A DNA stretch of 15,895 nt, from positions 1-15,895 of the forward strand of contig DDUX01000024.1 in the NCBI GenBank assembly GCA_002345025.1, given 5' to 3'. Each line of letters opens with the position of its first letter. Within the stretch, counting starts at the first letter, position 1. Shown here in pieces: positions 1 to 13,605 of this stretch. The stretch is from Candidatus Accumulibacter iunctus (GTDB taxonomy: Bacteria > Pseudomonadota > Gammaproteobacteria > Burkholderiales > Rhodocyclaceae). The translations under genes and the position numbers were made by a program. The notes beneath the pieces were generated by a model, which did not search any database, was not told where the DNA came from, and saw only the letters and a list, made by a program, of their open reading frames with translations.

Positions 1-144
1 GCAGAGATGGTAATGCCGGGCGACAACGAGCAGATGACGGTGAAGCTGATCTCGCCGATCGCCATGGAAGAAGGTCTGCGTTTCGCGATTCGCGAAGGTG
101 GCCGCACCGTCGGCGCCGGCGTCGTCGCCAAGATCATCGAGTAG
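1..144 (+). CDS. tuf: Elongation factor Tu, C-terminal end (partial, 5' end outside window)
   Basis: Frame 1 is open from the first base to a TAG at 142-144 and gives 47 residues ending in GRTVGAGVVAKIIE. This is the hallmark end of EF-Tu domain III, preceded by the typical PGDNEQMTVKLISPIAM stretch. EF-Tu is the GTPase that delivers aminoacyl-tRNA to the ribosomal A site, and domain III contacts the tRNA T-stem. The GTPase domain lies outside the window. This copy stands upstream of tRNA-Trp and secE. A second tuf starts at 15775, so the cluster is bracketed by two EF-Tu genes, as is common in Betaproteobacteria. The two visible parts do not overlap, so their identity cannot be compared here. 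Confidence 0.97.
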   Translation, partial: AEMVMPGDNEQMTVKLISPIAMEEGLRFAIREGGRTVGAGVVAKIIE

Positions 145-162
145 TTCCGGTAAAGGTTCATG

Positions 163-187
163 GGCGGCGCCGATCTGCGGCGCCGCC
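163..187 (+). terminator. GC-rich stem-loop between tuf and tRNA-Trp
   Basis: GGCGGCGCC (163-171) pairs perfectly with GGCGCCGCC (179-187). An extra G172-C178 pair gives 10 bp closing a 5-base loop. It lies 18 bases after the tuf stop and 13 bases before the tRNA. The downstream sequence (GTAGTTCTG) is a poor U-tract, so this may be a weak intrinsic terminator, a 3'-end stabiliser for tuf mRNA, or a processing signal for the tRNA. I see no promoter between it and the tRNA, so some read-through is likely needed to express trpT and secE. Confidence 0.45.
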
Positions 188-200
188 GTAGTTCTGCCGC

Positions 201-276
201 AGGGGTATAGCTCAACTGGCAGAGCGTCGGTCTCCAAAACCGAAGGTTGGGGGTTCGATTCCCTCTGCCCCTGCCA
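201..276 (+). tRNA. trpT: tRNA-Trp (anticodon CCA)
   Basis: A complete 76-base cloverleaf is visible. Acceptor 201-207 pairs with 266-272, including one T-G wobble. The anticodon stem TCGGT/ACCGA (227-231/239-243) encloses the loop CTCCAAA, with anticodon CCA at 234-236, which reads UGG. The T-loop GTTCGATTC is present. G273 is the discriminator base and CCA (274-276) is encoded. The sequence closely resembles tRNA-Trp of other proteobacteria. It sits between tuf and secE, only 23 bases before the secE start, so it is probably cut out of a longer tuf-trpT-secE-nusG transcript. Confidence 0.98.
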
Positions 277-299
277 CACATGTAACCAAAGCGGACGAG

Positions 300-653
300 A
301 TGGCCGATAAATTCAAGTTTGCGCTGGCGGTACTGCTGCTGATGGCCGGCATTGCTGGCTTCTACCTCCTGGCGGAGCAGGCGATGATCCTGCGCGTGCT
401 CGCCGTCATGGCCGGCACCGCTCTCGCCGTCGTGGTCGCCTGGAAGACCGAGCAGGGGCGGCGCTTCTTCGACTTTGCGCGTGACTCCGTGACCGAAGCG
501 AAGAAGGTCGTCTGGCCGTCGCGCAAGGAGACGATGCAGACAACCGGCATGGTGTTCGCGTTCGTGGTGGTGATGGCCCTTTTTCTCTGGCTGACCGACA
601 AGAGCCTGGAATGGCTGATGTATGACCTGGTCCTCGGGTGGAGAAAATCATGA
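300..653 (+). CDS. secE: Preprotein translocase subunit SecE
   Basis: The product is 117 residues, close to the long three-helix SecE of E. coli and unlike the short single-helix form of many bacteria. Membrane segments are visible at about residues 6-24, 30-48 and 83-99. Between the second and third lies the conserved cytoplasmic amphipathic helix, ending in the signature VVWPSRKET (residues 70-78). SecE clamps the two halves of SecY in the SecYEG channel that exports proteins across the inner membrane. The ATG at 300 is preceded by a weak GGACGAG ribosome-binding sequence. The TGA overlaps the nusG start (ATGA), so translation of the two is probably coupled. Nothing looks truncated or foreign. 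Confidence 0.97.
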   Translation: MADKFKFALAVLLLMAGIAGFYLLAEQAMILRVLAVMAGTALAVVVAWKTEQGRRFFDFARDSVTEAKKVVWPSRKETMQTTGMVFAFVVVMALFLWLTDKSLEWLMYDLVLGWRKS

Positions 654-1183
654 GCATGCGCTGGTACGTCGTACACGCCTACTCGGGCTTTGAGAAGAGC
701 GTGCAGCGCGCCTTGCTGGAGCGTGTTCAGCGGCAGGGGATGACGGAGCATTTTGGCCGCATCCTGGTGCCGGTGGAAGAGGTCGTCGAACTGAAGATGG
801 GCCAGAAAAGCATTTCCGAGCGCAAGTTCTTCCCCGGCTACGTGCTGGTGGAAATGGAAATGAACGACGAATCGTGGCACTTGGTGAAAAGCACGCCGAA
901 GGTGACGGGTTTCGTCGGTGGCACGGCCAACAAGCCGAGCCCGATTTCCGAGAAGGAAGTCGCGAAGATCATGCAGCAGATGCAGGAAGGCGTGGACAAG
1001 CCACGGCCGAAGGTGCTGTTCGAGCCTGGCGAGGTGGTGCGTGTCAAGGAGGGGCCGTTCACGGATTTCCATGGCGCCGTCGAGCACGTGAACTATGAGA
1101 AGAACCGGTTGCGCGTGTCAGTGACCATCTTTGGCCGGCCGACGCCGGTGGAACTGGAGTTCGGACAGGTCGAGAAGGCCTGA
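650..1183 (+). CDS. nusG: Transcription termination/antitermination factor NusG
   Basis: The product is 177 residues, near the usual proteobacterial length of about 180. The N-terminal NGN domain starts at MRWYVVHAYSG and contains FFPGYVLVEM at about residues 60-69; it binds the RNA polymerase clamp. The C-terminal KOW domain (about 125-177, with GEVVRVKEGPFTDFHG) binds Rho or ribosomal protein S10. NusG suppresses pausing, supports Rho-dependent termination and couples transcription to translation. I place the start at ATG 650, which overlaps the secE stop in ATGA and has GGAGA at 640-644, 5 bases upstream. An in-frame ATG at 638 lies before that ribosome-binding site, and ATG 656 is a less likely alternative. 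The stop at 1183 is followed by a structured 126-base spacer before rplK. Confidence 0.97.
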   Translation: MSMRWYVVHAYSGFEKSVQRALLERVQRQGMTEHFGRILVPVEEVVELKMGQKSISERKFFPGYVLVEMEMNDESWHLVKSTPKVTGFVGGTANKPSPISEKEVAKIMQQMQEGVDKPRPKVLFEPGEVVRVKEGPFTDFHGAVEHVNYEKNRLRVSVTIFGRPTPVELEFGQVEKA

Positions 1184-1197
1184 TTCCGGCCTCGGTC

Positions 1198-1249
1198 GCG
1201 GTGCGTTGAGCGCGCTCGATGCACCGCAGCAGTGCGGCTCTAGGGCCGC
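1198..1249 (+). promoter_or_regulatory. Tandem stem-loops in the nusG-rplK spacer (rplK leader)
   Basis: The first stem pairs GCGGTGC (1198-1204) with GCACCGC (1221-1227). It continues through two G-U wobbles and a T-A pair into GAG/CTC, giving about 13 bp around a CGCG loop. The second stem pairs GCGGC (1234-1238) with GCCGC (1245-1249) and is followed by a T-rich run, GTTTGTCGTTT (1250-1260). It is terminator-like but the T-run is interrupted. These could end some nusG transcripts, or form part of the L11/L1 leader in which L1 represses its own operon, as known in E. coli. I could not recognise an L1-binding element or a convincing promoter. Confidence 0.4.
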
Positions 1250-1265
1250 GTTTGTCGTTTGGGGA

Positions 1266-1281
1266 GCGCTCGCGCGAGCGC
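1266..1281. repeat. 16-base perfect palindrome upstream of rplK
   Basis: GCGCTCGC is followed directly by its reverse complement GCGAGCGC. As RNA it would form a 6-bp stem with a GCGC loop, 16 bases before the rplK ribosome-binding site (AGGAG, 1298-1302). It may be another leader stem or a protein-binding site. In GC-rich DNA a short CG-alternating palindrome can also arise by chance. Confidence 0.4.
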
Positions 1282-1309
1282 GTTCGAACCCGCTCACAGG
1301 AGTCGTACG

Positions 1310-1741
1310 GTGGCAAAGAAAATCATTGGTTACATCAAGTTGCAGGTGCCGGCGGGGAAGGCAAACCCGTCGCCGCCGATTGGTCCGGCGCTCGGTCAGC
1401 GGGGCCTGAACATCATGGAGTTCTGCAAGTCGTTCAATGCGCAGACGCAGGGGCTCGAGCCGGGATTGCCGATTCCGGTGGTGATCACCGCCTTCGCCGA
1501 CAAGAGCTTCACCTTCATCATGAAGACGCCGCCGGCAACGGTCCTGATCAAGAAGGCGATCGGAGTTCAGAAGGGTAGCGCCAAGCCGCACACGGCCAAG
1601 GTCGGTACGCTGACGCGTGCGCAGTGCGAGGCGATTGCGACGCAGAAGATGCCCGACCTGACGGCGGCTGACATGGAAGCAGCGGTGCGCACCATCGCAG
1701 GCAGTGCCCGTACGATGGGCGTTACGGTTGAGGGAGTGTGA
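1310..1741 (+). CDS. rplK: Large-subunit ribosomal protein L11
   Basis: The product is 143 residues, matching the family (142 in E. coli). The N-terminal domain carries the proline-rich segment PSPPIGPALGQRG (residues 20-32) followed by NIMEFCKSFNA. This is the surface that contacts release factors and, in the family, thiopeptide antibiotics. The C-terminal domain (about 75-141) binds the GTPase-associated region of 23S rRNA and ends with GSARTMGVTVEGV. The start is GTG at 1310, chosen because AGGAG (1298-1302) lies 7 bases upstream and the protein then begins MAKKIIGYIKLQV as in homologues. The longer in-frame extension to ATG 1259 has no homologous sequence. L11 is also needed for RelA activation in the stringent response. 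rplA follows after one base. Confidence 0.97.
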   Translation: MAKKIIGYIKLQVPAGKANPSPPIGPALGQRGLNIMEFCKSFNAQTQGLEPGLPIPVVITAFADKSFTFIMKTPPATVLIKKAIGVQKGSAKPHTAKVGTLTRAQCEAIATQKMPDLTAADMEAAVRTIAGSARTMGVTVEGV

Positions 1742-1742
1742 G

Positions 1743-2432
1743 ATGGCAAGCTTGAGCAAACGTCAGAAGGCGCTGCAGGGCAAGGTCGAACGTACCAGGA
1801 GCTATCCGGTTGCGGAAGCGCTGAAGCTCGCCAAGGAGTGTGCGACCGCCAAGTTCGACGAGTCGATCGATGCCGCGGTCTGCCTCGGCGTCGATCCGCG
1901 GAAGTCCGATCAGATCGTGCGCGGCTCGGTGGTTCTGCCGGCCGGTACCGGCAAGACGATCCGTGTCGCCGTCTTCGCCCAGGGCGACAAGGCGGCTGCG
2001 GCCAAGGCGGCGGGTGCCGATATCGTCGGCTTCGAGGATCTGGCGGCCGAGATCAAGTCCGGGGTCATCAACTTCGACCGCGTCATCGCCACTCCGGACG
2101 CCATGCGCGTGGTCGGTCAACTCGGACAGATCCTCGGTCCGCGCGGGCTGATGCCGAACCCGAAGGTGGGGACGGTGACCATGGATGTCGCCACGGCGGT
2201 GCAGAACGCCAAGGCGGGACAGGTCCAGTATCGTACCGACAAGGCCGGCATCATCCACAGCACGATCGGTCGCGCGTCGTTCGACGCCGACAAGCTGGCG
2301 AGCAACCTCAAGGCTCTGGTCGACGCGTTGATCAAGGCCAAGCCAGCCGCATCAAAGGGGCAGTACGTGCGCCGCGTGGCCGTCGCGAGCACGATGGGCC
2401 CGGGTGTCCGCGTCGATGCCTCGACGCTCTAG
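1743..2432 (+). CDS. rplA: Large-subunit ribosomal protein L1
   Basis: The product is 229 residues, within the normal L1 range of about 229-235. The signature LGPRGLMPNPKVGTV is at residues 131-145. The layout is the usual two domains, with domain I made of the N- and C-terminal parts and domain II from about residue 68 to 160. L1 forms the mobile stalk beside the ribosomal E site that helps eject deacylated tRNA. In E. coli it also represses translation of its own mRNA by binding the rplK leader. The ATG at 1743 lies one base after the rplK stop, and its ribosome-binding site AGGGAG (1731-1736) is inside the end of rplK, so the two are probably translationally coupled. A 294-base leader separates it from rplJ. 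Confidence 0.97.
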   Translation: MASLSKRQKALQGKVERTRSYPVAEALKLAKECATAKFDESIDAAVCLGVDPRKSDQIVRGSVVLPAGTGKTIRVAVFAQGDKAAAAKAAGADIVGFEDLAAEIKSGVINFDRVIATPDAMRVVGQLGQILGPRGLMPNPKVGTVTMDVATAVQNAKAGQVQYRTDKAGIIHSTIGRASFDADKLASNLKALVDALIKAKPAASKGQYVRRVAVASTMGPGVRVDASTL

Positions 2433-2450
2433 GAAGGGAAACAAGGAATC

Positions 2451-2475
2451 GGGCCTGGCGCCAGGCGCCTGGCCC
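2451..2475 (+). promoter_or_regulatory. GC-rich stem-loop just after rplA
   Basis: GGGCC (2451-2455) pairs with GGCCC (2471-2475). After one T-T mismatch the stem continues as GGCG/CGCC around a short loop. The region is built from nested palindromes (CTGGCGCCAG and CCAGGCGCCTGG). No U-tract follows, so it is not a standard terminator. It may protect the 3' end of rplKA mRNA or form the first stem of the rplJ leader. Confidence 0.35.
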
Positions 2476-2495
2476 CGGCAAGGAACTTTGTAGGG

Positions 2496-2600
2496 CTACC
2501 GGCAGGCGTACGCGCAGTGCCGGTAGATCGTCAAAGACCGCAGGTGTCGACGACGCTCTCTTGTCGCGACTTAAGTGTGTGAGCGGCCTGCGTAGACGGT
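2496..2600 (+). promoter_or_regulatory. L10 leader: autoregulatory L10(L12)-binding element
   Basis: A 9-bp perfect stem, CTACCGGCA (2496-2504) with TGCCGGTAG (2518-2526), is followed by the part that identifies the element. ACC-GCAGG (2537-2544) pairs with CCTGC (2587-2591) and GGT (2598-2600), leaving the bulge GTAGAC (2592-2597). This is the kink-turn arrangement of the ribosomal L10 leader family known from E. coli and many bacteria. Inside it GTCGACGAC (2546-2554, one bulged A) pairs with GTCGCGAC (2563-2570). In E. coli, free L10-L12 complex binds this RNA and blocks rplJL translation. The position, between rplA and rplJ, is as expected. Regulation in this organism is inferred from the structure. 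Confidence 0.8.
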
Positions 2601-2674
2601 GTGCCCGGAAAAGGATTTCGCAGCGACGGACTTCAGGCCTGTGCTGCCACCCCTGATCATGGTCGCCGTGGGTG

Positions 2675-2704
2675 CGGTGCATCCAGCCGGATGTGCCGTT
2701 TGTT
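2675..2704 (+). terminator. Terminator-like hairpin just upstream of the rplJ ribosome-binding site
   Basis: CGGTGCATCC (2675-2684) pairs with GGATGTGCCG (2689-2698) across an AGCC loop. This gives 10 bp, two of them G-U wobbles, followed by TTTGTT (2699-2704). It ends nine bases before the GGGAGGA ribosome-binding site of rplJ. The stem and T-run resemble a weak intrinsic terminator placed so that a leader could attenuate transcription into rplJL. In Firmicutes the L10 leader is known to act through such a terminator. Here that is only an inference, and the stem may instead be purely structural. Confidence 0.4.
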
Positions 2705-2726
2705 GACTTGATGGGAGGAAGGGCCT

Positions 2727-3224
2727 GTGGGTCTCAATCTTGATGATAAGAAAGTCGTCGTAGCCGAGGTGGCGGCAAAGGTCGCCACGGCGCAGACCAT
2801 CGTTCTCGCCGAGTACAACGGCTTGCCGGTGGCGCATCTGACTCGTCTGCGCGCCCAGGCACGTGCTTCGGGCGTCTACCTGCGTGTGGTGAAGAACACG
2901 CTGGTACGGCGGGCCGTCGAAGGCACTGTCTTCGCCGGGCTGGCCGAGCAGATGACCGGACCACTGATGTACGGCATGTCGGAAGATCCGGTTGCTGCAG
3001 CAAAGGTGCTCAACGATTTTGCCAAGACCAATGACAAGCTGATTCTGAGGGCCGGTAGTTTTGCTGGCCAGGTGCTCGACAAGGCCGCCGTCCAGGCGCT
3101 GGCGTCGATCCCCAGCCGCAACGAGTTGCTCGCCCAGTTGCTGGGAGTCATGCAGGCGCCGGTCACCGGTTTCGCCTGTGCGCTTTCCGCCTTGGCCAAG
3201 CAGCGTGAAGAAGCCGTTGCCTGA
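2727..3224 (+). CDS. rplJ: Large-subunit ribosomal protein L10
   Basis: The product is 165 residues, equal to the typical bacterial L10. The N-terminal globular domain binds 23S rRNA beside L11 and includes VLAEYNGLPVAHLTRLR (about 26-42) and RVVKNTLVRRAV (about 53-64). The C-terminal helix (about residues 130-163) anchors L7/L12 dimers to form the stalk. GTG at 2727 is the start, with GGGAGGA (2713-2719) 7 bases upstream. The protein then begins MGLNLDDKK, like other betaproteobacterial L10s. The gene is preceded by a recognisable L10 leader, so autorepression is likely. rplL follows after 46 bases, a spacer holding a run of seven T (3238-3244) without a convincing hairpin. Confidence 0.97.
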   Translation: MGLNLDDKKVVVAEVAAKVATAQTIVLAEYNGLPVAHLTRLRAQARASGVYLRVVKNTLVRRAVEGTVFAGLAEQMTGPLMYGMSEDPVAAAKVLNDFAKTNDKLILRAGSFAGQVLDKAAVQALASIPSRNELLAQLLGVMQAPVTGFACALSALAKQREEAVA

Positions 3225-3270
3225 GTGCGCAGTCAGCTTTTTTTGTTTCCAGATCTAGGAGTTAGTGATT

Positions 3271-3639
3271 ATGGCTATTAGCAAGCAAGACATCCTCGAT
3301 GCCGTTGGCGCGATGACTGTCATGGAACTGAACGACCTCGTCAAGGCGTTCGAGGAGAAGTTTGGCGTCTCGGCAGCATCGATGGCAGTCGCGGCGCCGG
3401 GCGCGGCCGCCCCGGTGGTTGAGGAACAGACCGAGTTCACGGTGGTTCTGGCAGGAATCGGCGAGAAGAAGGTCGAAGTCATCAAGGTCGTTCGCGCGGC
3501 GACCGGTCTTGGCCTCAAGGAAGCCAAGGATCTCGTCGACAGCGCCCCGAAGGCGGTCAAGGAAGCCATCTCCAAGGCAGACGCGGAAGCCCTCAAGAAG
3601 CAGCTCGAGGACGCCGGAGCGAAGGTCGAGGTCAAGTAA
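3271..3639 (+). CDS. rplL: Large-subunit ribosomal protein L7/L12
   Basis: The product is 122 residues, typical for the family (121 in E. coli). Residues 1-33 form the dimerisation domain that docks on L10. A flexible Ala/Gly/Pro hinge spans about 35-52. The C-terminal domain (about 55-122) contains KKVEVIKVVRAATGLGLKEA (66-85), the surface that recruits EF-G, EF-Tu and IF2. The start is ATG 3271, with AGGAG at 3257-3261, 9 bases upstream; an in-frame GTG at 3265 is too close to that site. L7/L12 is the only multicopy ribosomal protein, so it needs more synthesis than its neighbours. The attenuator immediately downstream (3657-3696) fits that need. The C-terminal domain is also the best visible relative of an extra segment inside RpoB. 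Confidence 0.98.
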   Translation: MAISKQDILDAVGAMTVMELNDLVKAFEEKFGVSAASMAVAAPGAAAPVVEEQTEFTVVLAGIGEKKVEVIKVVRAATGLGLKEAKDLVDSAPKAVKEAISKADAEALKKQLEDAGAKVEVK

Positions 3640-3656
3640 TACCGGCAAGGCAGGCT

Positions 3657-3696
3657 GGGCTGGCGGCCTACCGGCTGCCAGCCCTTTTCTGCTTTT
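3657..3696 (+). terminator. rplL-rpoB intergenic attenuator/terminator
   Basis: GGGCTGGC (3657-3664) pairs perfectly with GCCAGCCC (3677-3684). Four inner pairs (one G-T) close a TACC loop, for 12 bp in all. The stem is followed by TTTT (3685-3688) and a second TTTT at 3693-3696. The position is the same as the E. coli attenuator between rplL and rpoB, which lets a minority of transcripts continue into the polymerase genes. I see no promoter between here and rpoB, so rpoBC expression probably depends on partial read-through. Confidence 0.85.
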
Positions 3697-3830
3697 CCGG
3701 AAACGGCTGTGCGTTCGTGGTCCTGGGACGCACTGCCTTGCAGCGTGCAAACGCAAGAACGACTGGCTCTGGCTCGAGCGAAACTCCTCGCTGCCAGCCC
3801 GCCGGCCAGTCATGTTGCGTTTGTCCGTTG

Positions 3831-3864
3831 CGAACCGGCGGATGTGGCTTCCCTCGCCGGATCG
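3831..3864 (+). promoter_or_regulatory. Stem-loop in the rpoB leader
   Basis: CCGGCG (3835-3840) pairs with CGCCGG (3855-3860). Beyond an A-A mismatch the stem extends by CGA/TCG (3831-3833/3862-3864), giving 9 bp with a 14-base loop. It lies 33 bases before the rpoB start, in the 258-base rplL-rpoB spacer, and has no U-tract. It could be an mRNA processing site, since E. coli has an RNase III site in this spacer, or a translational control element. The rest of the spacer, apart from the attenuator, shows only a weak 5-bp TGCGT/ACGCA stem (3710-3732). Confidence 0.3.
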
Positions 3865-3897
3865 CTAGAGGATTTGCCCTGTGAGTTCGGAGCGACC

Positions 3898-8181
<4,284 letters not shown>

Positions 8182-8193
8182 TCTGTTGGCAAG

Positions 8194-8240
8194 GGGGTGG
8201 GCGAGCACCAGGGTGCTGCGGCATCAGGGATCGCCACCCC
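8194..8240 (+). promoter_or_regulatory. Stem structure in the rpoB-rpoC spacer
   Basis: GGGGTGG-CGA (8194-8204, G8201 bulged) pairs with TCGCCACCCC (8231-8240) to give 10 bp. Inside it GCAC (8205-8208) pairs with GTGC (8213-8216) around CAGG. It fills much of the 88-base spacer and ends 19 bases before the rpoC ribosome-binding site GGAG (8260-8263). There is no U-tract, so termination is unlikely. A processing or stability role, or control of rpoC translation, is possible. Confidence 0.35.
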
Positions 8241-8269
8241 AGACGGCTCACTCCTCACTGGAGCAAAAG

Positions 8270-12480
<4,211 letters not shown>

Positions 12481-12484
<4 letters not shown>

Positions 12485-12509
12485 CTTGCTGCGCGATAAA
12501 ACCTAGAAT
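12481..12509 (+). promoter_or_regulatory. Sigma-70-type promoter for the rpsL-rpsG-fusA-tuf operon
   Basis: TTGACT (12481-12486) and TAGAAT (12504-12509) are separated by exactly 17 bases. Each box matches the consensus (TTGACA, TATAAT) at five of six positions. It is the best promoter seen in the window. The -35 box overlaps the rpoC stop codon. Transcription would start near 12516, giving a leader of about 135 bases before rpsL that contains a stem and a terminator. Confidence 0.75.
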
Positions 12510-12523
12510 CGCCGGTCTTTGTC

Positions 12524-12548
12524 GCCGCCGCCCTTCGCTCGCGGTGGC
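12524..12548 (+). promoter_or_regulatory. Leader stem-loop upstream of the rpsL terminator
   Basis: GCCGCCGC (12524-12531) pairs with GCGGTGGC (12541-12548), eight pairs with one G-T, around a 9-base loop. The first arm contains GCCGCC in two registers. It could alternatively pair with GGCGGC at 12568-12573, inside the rising arm of the downstream terminator. That alternative is only 6 bp and would have to beat the local stem, so an antiterminator role is speculative. Confidence 0.35.
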
Positions 12549-12563
12549 TTGTCGTGAATTTTG

Positions 12564-12595
12564 CCAAGGCGGCCTTTGGTCCGCCTTGGTTTTTT
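12564..12595 (+). terminator. Rho-independent terminator/attenuator between rpoC and rpsL
   Basis: CCAAGGCGG (12564-12572) pairs perfectly with CCGCCTTGG (12581-12589) around the 8-base loop CCTTTGGT and is followed by six T (12590-12595). This is the cleanest intrinsic terminator in the window. It would end rpoBC transcripts. It also lies about 50 bases after the predicted start of the rpsL promoter, so transcripts of the downstream operon must pass through it. I see no good promoter between it and rpsL. Confidence 0.88.
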
Positions 12596-12650
12596 GCAGA
12601 CGGCGTGTGCCTGGCACCGTGGGCGCTGCACTGAACATAAGGGTGGAAAC

Positions 12651-13028
12651 ATGCCAACCATAAACCAGCTGGTGCGCAAGCCTCGCGAGGCCATCCGCAC
12701 CAAGAGCAAAGTCCCGGCGTTGGGCAATTGTCCGCAAAAGCGCGGCGTCTGCACTCGTGTCTACACGACCACGCCGAAGAAGCCGAACTCCGCCCTGCGC
12801 AAGGTCTGCAAGGTCCGCCTGACGAATGGCTTCGAGGTCATCTCGTACATCGGTGGCGAAGGCCACAACCTGCAGGAGCACTCGGTCGTCCTCATCCGCG
12901 GAGGCCGCGTCAAGGACCTGCCGGGCGTACGCTATCACACCGTTCGCGGGTCGCTGGATACGCAGGGCGTGAAGAAGCGCAAGCAGGGTCGTTCCAAGTA
13001 CGGTACCAAGCGCCCGAAGGCTGCCTGA
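12651..13028 (+). CDS. rpsL: Small-subunit ribosomal protein S12
   Basis: The product is 125 residues, against 124 in E. coli. The highly conserved core is present: GVCTRVYTTTPKKPNSALRK (32-51), SYIGGEGHNLQEHS (65-78) and GGRVKDLPGVRYHTVRG (84-100). S12 lies at the decoding centre and controls accuracy. K43 and K88, where streptomycin-resistance changes occur in other bacteria, are the sensitive-type lysines. D89 is the residue that carries methylthiolation in many bacteria. ATG 12651 is the start, with GGGTGGA (12641-12647) just upstream; the in-frame region before it includes the terminator. It is the first gene of the str operon. Confidence 0.98.
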   Translation: MPTINQLVRKPREAIRTKSKVPALGNCPQKRGVCTRVYTTTPKKPNSALRKVCKVRLTNGFEVISYIGGEGHNLQEHSVVLIRGGRVKDLPGVRYHTVRGSLDTQGVKKRKQGRSKYGTKRPKAA

Positions 13029-13044
13029 GTTCCGTCCGATTGAG

Positions 13045-13093
13045 GGCCGCTCCGGATGGGCGGCCGGGGAGGGCGAGGCGGCTGCCGCTGCCC
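13045..13093 (+). promoter_or_regulatory. Stem-loops in the rpsL-rpsG spacer, possible S7 regulatory site
   Basis: GGCCGC (13045-13050) pairs with GCGGCC (13060-13065). A second stem joins GGGC (13071-13074) to GCCC (13090-13093), with GGC/GCC inside. The 96-base spacer is similar in size to that of E. coli, where S7 binds the spacer RNA and represses its own translation. I could not match the E. coli binding sequence, so function is inferred from position only. Confidence 0.35.
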
Positions 13094-13124
13094 TTCCACC
13101 GAATTGTGACTATGAGAGGTTGCT

Positions 13125-13595
13125 ATGCCCCGTCGTCGTGAAGTGCCCAAGCGCGATATCCTGCCGGACCCGAAGTTCGGCAACGTTGAGGTCTCGAAGT
13201 TCGTCAACACGATCATGAAGAGCGGCAAGAAGTCGGTTGCCGAACGCATCGTCTACGGCGCCTTTGACCAGATCGTCACCAAGAGCGGCAAGGATCCTCT
13301 GGAGGTCTTCAACGCGGCTCTCGGCAACATCAAGCCTCTGGTCGAGGTCAAGAGTCGCCGCGTCGGTGGCGCCAACTACCAGGTGCCGGTCGAGGTGCGG
13401 CCGAGCCGTCGGATCGCGCTGGCGATGCGCTGGCTGCGCGACTATGCGCGCCGGCGCTCCGAGAAGTCGATGGGGCACCGTCTGGCTGCCGAGATGCTCG
13501 AGGCTTCGGAAAGCCGCGGCGCGGCGGTGAAGAAGCGTGACGAGGTGCATCGCATGGCCGAAGCCAACAAGGCCTTCGCGCACTTCCGGTTCTGA
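13125..13595 (+). CDS. rpsG: Small-subunit ribosomal protein S7
   Basis: The product is 156 residues, the common short bacterial form. The signature DPKFGNVEVSKFVNTIM spans residues 15-31. The conserved VEVKSRRVGGANYQVPVEV (73-91) forms the beta-hairpin region near the E site, and the basic N-terminus RRREVPKR contacts 16S rRNA. S7 nucleates assembly of the 30S head. ATG 13125 is preceded by GAGAGG (13114-13119) at 5 bases. The 64-base gap to fusA is ordinary for this operon. Confidence 0.98.
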   Translation: MPRRREVPKRDILPDPKFGNVEVSKFVNTIMKSGKKSVAERIVYGAFDQIVTKSGKDPLEVFNAALGNIKPLVEVKSRRVGGANYQVPVEVRPSRRIALAMRWLRDYARRRSEKSMGHRLAAEMLEASESRGAAVKKRDEVHRMAEANKAFAHFRF

Positions 13596-13605
13596 GGTAC
13601 CCCAG

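Noticed and set aside
1259..1309. In-frame ATG extension of rplK
   Set aside because: It would add 17 unrelated residues and place the start before the AGGAG site. GTG 1310 gives the standard L11 N-terminus.
2703..2708. TTGACT upstream of rplJ as a -35 box
   Set aside because: It lies only 19 bases before the start codon, so the -10 box and start site would fall inside the gene, and no TATAAT-like match is present at the right distance.
3221..3244. T-run of seven with a small inverted repeat between rplJ and rplL as a terminator
   Set aside because: The only stem is CTGA/TCAG, 4 bp with a mismatch next to it, which is too weak. A terminator between L10 and L7/L12 would also contradict the need for more L7/L12.
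3709..3897. In-frame N-terminal extension of rpoB
   Set aside because: The frame is open upstream of ATG 3898, but the extra 63 residues have no similarity to RpoB. They contain no good ribosome-binding site and overlap leader structure.
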